From contig NC_092579.1 in the NCBI RefSeq assembly GCF_037975245.1, positions 17,262,178 through 17,326,177 of the forward strand: a stretch of DNA of 64,000 bases. The letters run 5' to 3'. Numbering within the stretch: position 1 is the stretch's first letter; each line of letters starts with the position of its first letter. Positions 48,908 to 60,900 of this stretch are shown here, piece after piece. The position numbers were made by a program, and so were the translations under genes. This DNA is from Apostichopus japonicus. Its lineage: Eukaryota; Echinodermata; Holothuroidea; Aspidochirotida; Stichopodidae. The notes beneath the pieces were generated by a model. That model searched no databases and was not told the origin of the DNA. It saw only the letters and a list, made by a program, of their open reading frames with translations.

Positions 48908-51900
48908 CTGCGGGGGGTAGAAAAATATCGTAATGTTTGTCACTAAAAGTAAAACATATCAAAGAACCTAAGGTGAAACCTGATCCTAGGGAGCACGCAA
49001 ATAAGACAAAATGAAAAAAAGTACTTTTAATAAACAGTCACGACACGCAAACATTGATTCTATATGGAGAGATGATCAATCGTAACAACTCAAGAAATGC
49101 TCCATTAATTTAGAATGCTTGACTCTTGTTTATTTCTTTCAGGAGCAATCTAATATCAAACCAAGTCATGCCTATCAACATCTGCCAAACCTATAGGAAG
49201 CAATTCAGATTGTAACTAATGTCAACATGATGGAGAAGATGTGGAAGCTTGTAGCTTTATATTTGAATAAAGCCTTGCATTGGCTATGTCAGGAGATAAA
49301 TATCCTTACAATAGCATTACAGTATATTTAGCTTAACTTCACAAGGTGAAGGCTGGCATCACCATAGTTACACTCTGCCTACTCCTTAAGACTAAAAAGG
49401 TTCCAGATGAAAACTGACAATGCAGAAACCTCTCTCTTTTGCTGTTGCACTATGTAATAGTGAAGAGGGAAGTTTCCTGAGAATTTGATTATTTCTGGTT
49501 TCTGAATGGGGGACATGTGATAAATTTGTTTCTTCGATGATTCAAAACATCATTACTGTACTGCCAACATAGCTTTATATATGGCAGTACAGTACCTACA
49601 CTACCCTGAATTTGTGGCATGATATTGGAGGGTGGAGGGGGGTGGTAGAATTGTTTCCATGGGATGGGAATGCCTAATTGCAGTCACAGGAGTAGAAAGA
49701 GTAGGAAATGAAATGGTCTGCCTCTTTTAAGTCTCAGAGGGCTTGTTGAAGAGACAAGGCAATTGATATGTTCCCTGTATATTAAGTGTTTCAATTCCTG
49801 TAGAGCACTTCAAGCATCATTGCTGATGAACGCGCTATATAAGTACTATTTTATAATTATGATTATTATTATTATGTATACAGGTGTAAATCAAACATCA
49901 GCACAAATTCTCTGTTTAGAGGAATACAATCTCATAACCCAGCTTCACATTCTCTTTTGAAATGAACCATATCTGATTATTAATGCAAAAACAACTGAAA
50001 ACTATATTTTGTTAAATGACAAACAATTTGCATTCCGAGACATAAACATGCAAATTCTAAGAAAAAAGGATTATGAAAGCAGTTGGGAAAATCTTTGTTC
50101 CACACACTACCCTGTACTACCTTATTGGGGCAGTCCAATCAGTCAAAAAGTCTTCTACAATGTGGTGGAGGGCATCAGGGGTTGGCAGGATTTCATAGAT
50201 GGGTAAATTCATCATTTGGTCCTCTGAAAATAAGAGCAAGATATTGAGGGTACTTTTAAAGGCAAATTTCCTATCACTACGGTGTTACACCTTTGGTATT
50301 GTTATGATAGATATTGATGATGAAGTTGTCTAAATTACTGGCACTGGTTTTTAATACCAACAGTTTGATGGTACCGTTTGGCCCCACAAAGTTAGCTCCA
50401 TGAAGATGAAGACAGAAAATACAAAACTCTCTTTAAGTAGTTGTGTCGGTGTCACAACAGATATTTCATTACTTACCAATGACACATTTATGTACAGTGT
50501 ATAAATTTGGAACCAAAAAAAAAAAACTCTTGAGGGTGCACAACAGTGAAAAGAGTGAACTTGCAACACTGTTAGAATCACAATAGTAATGATTATTTCA
50601 AGCTGATTTTTCCAGCAGTGCTAAGGTGCAATACTGGTGTTTTCAAGCCCTCCCACTTTTTATATGCTTCTGGCCCCTCCACATAGGTTCAGTCCCTACT
50701 TAAATCAGTTGAGAGAAATACAAAATTTGACCCCCTCCCCCCCACCCCCATCCATGCATTAATATTATGTGTATGTCACTGATTTAATATACATTTATAA
50801 TATAATATCTGGAGATTTTCTCAATGCCTGATTGGGCTCATCTTCTTCTTGGAGCTGAGATGAGGAAGATGAGATGAAAACCCACATGACAGTCGCACGA
50901 CACAAACGTATGGGTTAACTTTTGATGGCCTTAAGGAAAGTTTATAATACACCTTACCTGTCGGCAGGGTTTTATAGTAATAGAGGACTGGATGGAGAAA
51001 GTTACTGACATGAGCTTCCTGAGGATCTCCAGTTGCTCTCTCACTTCTAAAGATATCTTCACCAGGACCTAAAGGGAAAAAAACAAGGACTCCTAACAAC
51101 CATATATAGCATTTTGAAGATTTAAACAAAGACAACCATGACATCAAACTTCACAAAGTTGGGACAATTTTGTACCAACTGTACTCTCTTGTCCTCACTT
51201 CAAAGTATGAGACAGAATGAGAAGAATATCCTTCCGGTCATTTCTGGTACTCTGTGAACCATTTTCAGAGGGAACTCCTCATGTTTCTTTCAGATCAAGG
51301 TAAGGAACTCTTCATACTGTCAGTATGGGTGCTCTGAAGCATGATATGAGAGGACAGTATCCAGTGGTACTATAGTAGTAAAAATTGTCCCAAAAACTTA
51401 CAGTAGAGCAATGCTTTTACATTAATTGACATGACCTGACTCAAATTATGCATGAAAACAGTAAAATAATATTAATTAGTTTTTTATTCAAGCAGGTTTT
51501 TGCAATTAAAAATGTTTATTGATTCTCAGCCAATTTGGGGGAGCCCCAGACAGCGTGTAACATCAACATCATTTTGCAAATTTTATTTTTAAATTTTTTA
51601 TCTCACCAGAAAAGTGTTTGCCATATTCCATTGATATGATGATGTATTGAGAGCCACTTCTTCCGGTCATTTCTGGTACTCTGTGAACCATTTTCAGAGG
51701 GAACTCCTCCAGATACTCATAGTCCAATCCATTCCTGACAAAATAAAAAATGATAATATATATCTATATATATACATTTATCTTTTCATTTGAACACAAG
51801 CTTATTGTATTGCATGGTATTTGCATTGCATTGTTTTGTTTTACAGCCTTGGGATAAGGATGTGGGTGAGGTAAAAGGAGGGAGGGCCTTAGGATTATAA

Positions 51901-52789
51901 AATTAAGGTGCAATACCTTTTTGTTTCATATCAAAGCTACACTTTGCCCAATGGGGTAGGGTGGTGGGGAAATAACTGCTTCAGCCCTCCCTTTCTTTTC
52001 ATTACTGTTGGTTTAGGCTTCTAAAAGGCAATATCCTCATTTTATGTAAAGATATTATGAAAGGTCAGGTGAAGATTAACATCTCAAGAAAACAATATTT
52101 ACATAAACCAGCTTAAAGCTGTCATTTACGTTACATTCTCCTTTCCATTTCTAAATAACATATTACTGATGATATAGGACATTGACTAACTGATAATGTC
52201 TTGCTTGAACATGCTGGACTCAAGTCCATTAATATCAAATCTTACTACCAAATACAAACCTTTCAGTATCTGATTTACTGTACAAACATGCCAGTTTATC
52301 TTGATGGGGTTTAACATAATGCAAGGCCATTTTAATGACACCTTCCATCAAACTTGCAGTCAATGCTGGCTGACGTCAAATTTACCTCAAACAATGTCAG
52401 CATTATATACCCTATCCAAACAGGGGGCGGGAAAAAGATTCATCATAAAGTGTTAGAAGCTGCTTAAACTGAAAATGAAAGGTTGACTTCATTCTGTAAA
52501 CTTCCTAGCGGCCCCAATCTCTAAAATTCATTTCCCCACGGGCATTATAAACGGGAATTCATTATCAGACTGTGGGGGCCTAATTTGAAACATTTTATCT
52601 TCGAGCATCCAAGATGCTCCACAATACAGTAGATGATTCATCAACTGTGAAGATAATGCTAACCATTGAGGCCTTGCTATATACAACTATTAACATTTCT
52701 TCCCATAACAAACTAAACAGATGTTGGCAAATGTTCCCTATAGACTATTCATTCCATATCAAAAATATATATATACATATATATATGTG

Positions 52790-52842
<53 letters not shown>

Positions 52843-55800
52843 GTGTTAAAATATATATAATATATATATATAAGAATATATATTATATTATATATATGAT
52901 ATTAGTTTCTTGTAAGTCTAGCTTTTCCTCACAAACTGATGAAAGACTGATTGAAATTTGAAAGCTTAGGTGTCTTTTTACTTTTATTACATCTTGGAAA
53001 GTACACTTGATTTCTTACTATTATTGTTGTACTCTGTTTTTATATACATAATGATTATGAGTTCTACATTGTTTGCTATAGTGTTGATTAATATACAGCT
53101 TTTCTTTTATTACAATTTGTAGAAAGCCTACTACAGCCTGAAGGTTTCTTCTGAAGCCATAGCTTGGCTTCATCTGGCTATATCTGTGTCATGATTGTGG
53201 GTTCACACTAGTTCATAGCAGACATCTCATTTCTCCAAGCATTTAGGGTATTAAGAAGAAAGCCTTTTAATTCTTGCTCCCTTATCCTTCCCCCCATGAC
53301 AGCCTCAGCTTTCTAAGACAGCCCTGTCAGCTATGAACAGTCAAGAAATGCCCTTAAGTTATCACATGGTGGATCTTTACCCCAGAATTTAACCCAAAGT
53401 CACACAACCCATTGCACATGCTCAGCAATTTCTGTTGCAATGGATCATGATTGATATTACCCTCATGTTTAAGGCACACATCTTAAATTTCAAACACTTG
53501 TAGGTTTATATTACATACATAATGATACTCTAACAGAATTAAATACCCCAGACAGTTTGTGATTCATAATGTACATTTAATACTTATAAAATATTCTCAA
53601 CCAAAAGAGTTGACTCCCACAATGACTGTCTCTCCTAATATAAACTATATAATCATTATTTTAATTGACTTCATTGTGGGTAGGGGTGGAGATTTTGTTA
53701 TTACTGTTTGCATATGCTCCCCCTCCCCCCCCCCCCACACTCCCTCTCTCTCTCGCATACTCTTGTTTGGGATGTGATCTATTTCTCAAGGGTTATTGGT
53801 TTACTTTCTTTCACATTCATGTTCCTGCTCTACAGTGATATTATATGATATTACACAAACTGAACTGAACTGAACAGAACATAGACCTTACTAATAGTGG
53901 TTCACATGTCATCCAAACTCAAATTTCTACTTATATAAACATTTTCCCTCTTTTTAATTTATTTCATTAAACTCCAGTTTTCACTGCGAAAGGTAAATCC
54001 TTAGAATCTCTGTTTTGCCCAGTTCCTGTTCTGCCTGTTGTGTAACAGTCCCTACATAACATAGCTGCAACTCATTACCAAATATCTTACACAACGATAA
54101 ATCTTCGACGGATTTCGGCCTCAAGCTGCAAGATTAAGTAACAACGCCACGGATTTCCTCATGAATATTTAAAAGTAACCTAAATCATTTTGCCAATGGC
54201 AAGGTACAAAACATAGAAGAAACCTCAAATGTACTAGTTACTTCACCCGACTCGCTTTTGTAACGTAAACCACAAAAGTTAGCAAAGGAAATGAAAAACG
54301 TCCTTGTTTTTTTTTTTTGTCGAGCGTGGCATTTTAGGCACGATCTTTGTGAGGTTCGCGTATGAGAAGTTTTCGGTCTTCGAACGCAGCAACGTCAAAG
54401 TTTAGGGGAGAGAAAAAACTCTGGATAAACGGCAGCAGGTTTGGCTGTTTATTGATTTAGTGTCGACATAACAGTCACGTCATCTGTCAGGACATCATCG
54501 AAAACGTCCCAACTCTTTATTAACAGTTGTAATTTGACGTCGGGAGTGAACCATAAAGAAATGAAAGTATTTTTTTTTGTGCAGTCTTAATTGAAAGCAA
54601 AATTTCTTCAACAGGTCGTGTTCAAAACAGATTTGGTTTCTTTACAAATTGAAATTTTTTGAAAATTTCTGATAAATAATATTTGATGTGATTAACAATA
54701 ATAAGAAGGAAGTTAACTGAAAAGGAAATTGTTTTAACAAATCCAGGATACATTTATTAAAATACAATTTAATTAAGGCTCCCTGCACTAGTGAAGCTGT
54801 CAAATTGGGAAAAGAAAATGGCCAAACATGTTTCCATGGTAACATATTCACACAGAAAATATAGTAAAAGTTAAGCACTTGTGTGAGGAGTGAATCAAAT
54901 GAAATGCACAAGTTGAAAGAAAAACAGGTGTAGAATTTTGTTTGGTAGAATCATAAAGAAAGGAATGTTGGAAGTGACCTTCAAATTCTAGAAAGAAAGG
55001 GATGTTGGCAGTATCCTGGGAGTTGCTTAGTGTGGCATATATGCTCTGCTAAGTGCTACTAATTCTTGCAGATTAGGCAGATAGGAAATGTGTATGATTT
55101 GCATCGTAATGTATACATAAAACTGGAGTCAAGTCAATAATATGTTCCTACTTTTCATGCATTGGTGCAATGTTCGAATCTATAGCAGCAAGAGTGACAA
55201 AGCAGAAATCATTCTTATTGTCCTTTGGAGTATTTTTCCAACCATTTCACACAAGTAAAAAACACAAATAGCCCCAAGAATTAATAGCACCTTCCAATTC
55301 CAAACTTTACAATACAATTTGCAACATTATGCTGTGCTCATGAACTTCACTACATTTATGTTCAGCCAAAAAAAAGAAAAAAATATGAGCAAAATTAACC
55401 CAGTATGAAATTTCTGATCATACCCATGAAGAATGATAACATCTCCCAGCACTACAAACATTTGGTAGATACCCGAGGCTTCATTCATCCTCTTGATGAT
55501 GTGATCTAGTAGTCCTGTGATTGGCTGTTTAACTGAAGGCCAAGGCACTTGGTGATTGCGATATTCTAAGATATGATGCAAGGCACGAGCTGTACATAAA
55601 AAATAAATAAATAAGAAAAAATTGTAAATGAAGAACAAAATATACCAAATACAGAACAAAGAGAGAAACAACAAAATTAACAAGGCTTTAAAGGGATATT
55701 CCAGTTGTTGGAAGTTGATTGCTCTAATATTTAAACAAAAATTGCTGCAAATTTGTCTGGAACTGTTGGTAAAATACCACATCCTTTCAGCATTCTGAAT

Positions 55801-57900
55801 AACAAAGTTATTTAGTTTTCAAGTTTTGTGATAAATTGTGAATGCATCTGGCAACAGTAGAGTAAGTGATATCATCATAACGTGTCTTCATAATGTACAG
55901 AACATTTATACAGTGACTGAGGGTATATAACGGTTCTTACAAGCAAGATGAATATTCATGAAATTCTATAATTAATGATGAGTATATATATTGACCACTA
56001 CGCAACAAGGACAAGCAACAAACATATATGACAATAGTAAAGTAACTGCGTTTGAAAAACACCCTACATATATTAAATTATTTCTTTCTAACATCCCAAT
56101 GGCAAGGTCACTGCCCCTCCCCCCCCCCAATATGGTATATACTGTAGGGTAGATTTTTCTTCAAGAGGGTGACAATATCAGTCAGAATCAACGACATTCA
56201 AAATGCAGAACTACTTCAGTATATTGAACCAAACAACATTTTGGAGCTTGTAGTAATATAGTGTTTATTCTAGGCAACTAATCACTACGCCTGATTCCCA
56301 AACTCTCAGTATGAAGGCATAGCCGTCAAATACTACAGTGAAACCAGTACATACTATCATAGGGCCATTTGAAAATGAGTAACATATTGCATCCATGCCA
56401 CTTTGAAAAATGACCCAAAGTGAACTATGTGTTAAATGGTATAGACATAGCCTGTCCTATTTCTTTAAATGTTATGCATTGAGTATATAACCTGATACTA
56501 CACAGCACAACTTGATAAAAATCACAATATCAAGTAACAAACCATATTGTTTAAGCTAATAGAGTAATATGTAAATTAACGATAAATCTTTCAAATATGC
56601 TGGTACAGTGAATTTGCTGCAACAGCAAAGTACAACTTGAGAAAAAAACAATACCTACAGTACAAAGTTATGTCTAGTAACTTTAAATTTACAATAAATC
56701 CTTGAAAAATGCTGGTACACAACTGTTTGAATTATTGTTGAGTAATATCAACCAATAGCATTAAGCAAGACTTGACCCCAGCCTATTTGTTCATTACAAG
56801 ACAACCTCCCTCCTAATACAACTTCAACCACTTGGTGTCAAATTTATGATGATCTCAAGCCATTTTGAAAATTATGAAAACAGACTCCTATTGTAACTTA
56901 ATGAAATTCAAGAAAGATTAAAATAGTTTCATGCTAAATAGACTAGTACATGGTTGTTCGGGAAATTTGAACGTATAAGGCATATATAGACTAGTGTTGC
57001 TGGTTTCCATTTATTTCACTCAACGGTAAACGACAGTTCTTCAGAACCATTTTCAACACAGCTTAAATGGCGCGATCCTAACACGGTTTGTCTTGTATTA
57101 TGTAGTCCTTTAAAAATCAACCTGGACCTGAGCTCACGACAGCAGAATTTTACAACCTCAATAAATTCACCGTCTTCCGAGCACCAACTATAAGACACGA
57201 TCATACATTATAAACTGTTTCTGTCATATTCTATGATTCATAGCCTTTCAAGCTTTACATTGCAAAAAAAAGGAATTTGAAGATGCAAAAACGTTCAACA
57301 AGATTTATCGGAAAATCACTTAGGACCCACTCGAATGAACAATCTGCAATATACTCCAAAAACATACACGATAATTGTCATAAATCATGCATCAGACATA
57401 AAAAATTAAGAACAAACGGCGGACCCGCAAGCACGAAACAAGCAATCAAAATATTTGGGTCGCAGAGCTGAACTATCATGTCGCATTGGTAACCGAGTTA
57501 TTTTTTAATTCAGTTTTGGGAATATTAAAATATTTCTTCCAGATATAACCTATACATATAATGTATACATATATATTATATGAATCATAATTATACCTGT
57601 GTATCTAAATCCATGAATGAAACCTCCGGCAGATTTCCGGAAGTCTAAAGAGTGTGAGTTTGTGCCGGCGAAGTACATTCCCGGTATACCCTCTGCACCG
57701 TAGTCTGGCTTGATGCTGGGATATTTCCCAGAGTAACTGGCTTCAGGAGCTGTGTCACTGAACGGAAAGATAGTAACAGAGTATTGTATTTAATGTTTTG
57801 TGTAAAAGGGTTTCGACCTTATTGTATCCAAATATGCTCGAATTGGCCACAAGAATGTTACCAATAAAGAAACCAAGCGTGGTAAAAAAAAAAAAATTTA

Positions 57901-57932
<32 letters not shown>

Positions 57933-60900
57933 TTTGTTTTCATCTTAGGTGGGAGAGGGATCTTTTGAATCACTAGTCTGTACTTAATTAGAGGTGTGGG
58001 GAGTGGGGGTGAGGGGGGGGCACAAGTGATGTCTACCTTTGATTTACTGGACAAATCTGATAGTGTTACGCTTAATGGAGCCGGCAAATAACAAAAAGAT
58101 CCTTAAATTCAGTTGGAGTATTGAAAAGAAAAGAGATTTCTAGCATTCTCCTAATCTTATTCTCAATTTCCTAATCTGAATCTCAATTTCAAAATCTTCA
58201 CCTTGATCTCGCCTATTTAAAGTTACATGCGAAACGTATTGGCGGCTTAGATTGCTAAGGTCCTGCAAGCACTGTGATAAGTTGGGTACTTTCAACCGAC
58301 TGAGGAAAAGGGGGGGGGAAGCAAATGTAATGCATAATGCAAGGATTTTTAGTATATTCAACGAAAGATGATGGCAGGTTCTGCTAAAACAAATACAGTG
58401 TAGACCCTCACCACAAGAGAGCAAAAGAACATTTAGTACAGCATACTGGATCTAAGAGGAAACCTATAGGCGGCCTATGTAACTTGCCTATGTGTGATAA
58501 TGTATCAAGACAGCCAGGAAAATGACTCATAAGTAATGTTCTGCCATGTTTATGGTCGCATTGAGACGTGGTGCCTCACATATCCGTAGGACACGTTTCT
58601 ATTTAGTCTACCAGATTGCACCGAGACTAACAATTTGGCAGAATTTAGCAGACAGAAGAGTGACAGATGCGTGGGAAGAATTGTCTTGGATTAAGCAATA
58701 TAATCTAACATCACTGAGTCTAAGGACAGCTAAATTCTAGTTTGAATTAATCGTATAGTTTCAGCCAGGAGTTGGAGAAGATTAGAATTCGTTTGTGGCT
58801 ACTACTGAATAGTCAGTTTAATCATACGACTATAACGATGTACTCTTTTTGCGAAAAGATTGTCAGCGATCTAGTGATCGAAAAATTGAATTGCCTAAAA
58901 GAAAATCATCATGATTAAGTGATGACTTAATAGACAAAAGTACCAAAATAAGATTTGTTTAAACCAACGTTGAGATCAAATGCATGACATTTTTCAAGCT
59001 GCTGTTCTCAATTGATCTGTAACATATCCACATATTTTACTGAACCCAAGCCTCACAAATTTCATTCAGAATGAGATTATGTTTATGTTTCATCAAACTC
59101 AGGAACCATCCTAGATATTTTGATCCCCCAAATGATTATTAATTACATTTTGTATACATTTCCACTACCGATTCCTAAGGAAACACCCGAGTAAAATGGT
59201 TCAGACTCAAGCCTCACATTATCACTCTTTCCTTGGCTCATGATTTCCTGTTAACCTAACTGTGATGAGATAACTGGCGTAGCACTCTCATGATGGTTGG
59301 TTACTATAGCAACCTACTGTCTTACTGTGGGTGATGCAACATGTGCATCATGGCCTTTGTTTTATATAAACAAGATTGCTCAAGTCCTCAAACGATTGTC
59401 CTTAATTCATTCATACTTAGTAAAGATTCCTAAATCCTATTGGTCCATTCAGGTCAGCTGACCGTGGTTAATCCTGTGAGTAACGCACGGTAAAATTACG
59501 GGGCATCACTTTAATAAATCTGTGGTTATATGTAACCAAAAATGTTTTGTTTTATGATTTTTCCCCCACACAAATGGTAGTGTATGAATGAACGGGGTTA
59601 ATCAACGGTCTAGCGTGCGTTACTCACATGATTAATGCACTCCGGGTGTTAATGCTATCGCTGGATGCTCGTGCATCGCTTGCATTATCCCCCGATCGTC
59701 CATTAATCCTGTGAGTAACGCACGCTAGACCGTTGATTAACCCCTTAATTATCTGCTTGAGTGACACAGTTGCTGTCTATTTATCAACTTGGCTGAGTGA
59801 ATTTAAGGTTCTTCCAAAGTCCCTAATGGGGAAGTAAACTTAATTACTTCATAACCTTCTTCTAGAAAATCGTTTGCTTCCTAGTTTCCTAGCTTCGGCT
59901 TTTATTCATTAAACATGGCTATTAGTGCTAAAATATTTTCAAGTTTTGTAGGCGATAGGTAGATTGGAGTGCATATGTGGAATTATGTTAAATCCCAATA
60001 AAGCACAGAATTTATTGCTCTTCCCCTTGGATCATGACTCTGTTTCTATATCATTGGTGGGGGGCAGGGGGGCAGGGGATAGGTTCATGATGATGGAGAG
60101 AAAAAGTGAGACAAGAATATTACTTATTTCTTACTTTTCAAAAATACTGAAATCAAACTGAAATCCAAGGCATCTGATGACCCTGTCGTAACTTTCGCGT
60201 AGAGGAAAGTTGTCGGGAATTATGTACTCTACGTCCTGATTGCTGTCATTGGTCATGTGAGCGGGAGCTTTAAACTTGAGAGTGTTGTCGATGTCTAGAA
60301 CGATTTTGCCGTCCGGAGATTTCAAAAGCATCATTTCTCGAACGTCTCCCTCCAGAATGCCGTCCAAGGATTTCAGCTGGTATGTATCCAAGAGACCATT
60401 GTTTACAGCTCTAAAAGTGAGACAGGAAATATATTAATAATGTATGATAAATTTTTTTATAACCTAATACATGGAAACTGAGTTGTATATATATGCAGTG
60501 AAGCTCAGCAATTGAAAACATCATCTTTGTATTAAAGAGTGACTTTTGGCAAGTTTTATGTTCTGATCTCTGTTGACAATAATTTGCAGTTTAGTTACAG
60601 AATACTATAAAAACAATTATGGATTCCTTTCGTTACCGTCGTCACCCTAAATAGTCATCCCAAAAAGATCAAGAGAATTGTTCTATTAATTATCCAAAGT
60701 TTCAACTTTACAGGTCGTTTTCTTGTTCGTTGTATCTTGTCTCTCCGACATTTGATTCCATCGATCCTCAATCACTATTTGTTCGTCTTTTGCAAGCTGC
60801 TATTCTATTGTCGTAGGTATTCTTTTCCTCATCTCTGTTGGTTTATACAGACCCGTCACTTGAATGGTACGCATGCATACATTACTGATAAAGCCCATAG

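Noticed and set aside
57277-57471. Basic 64-codon plus-strand open frame
   Set aside because: Single short frame in a FOXRED2 intron, no family resemblance and no start or splice context.
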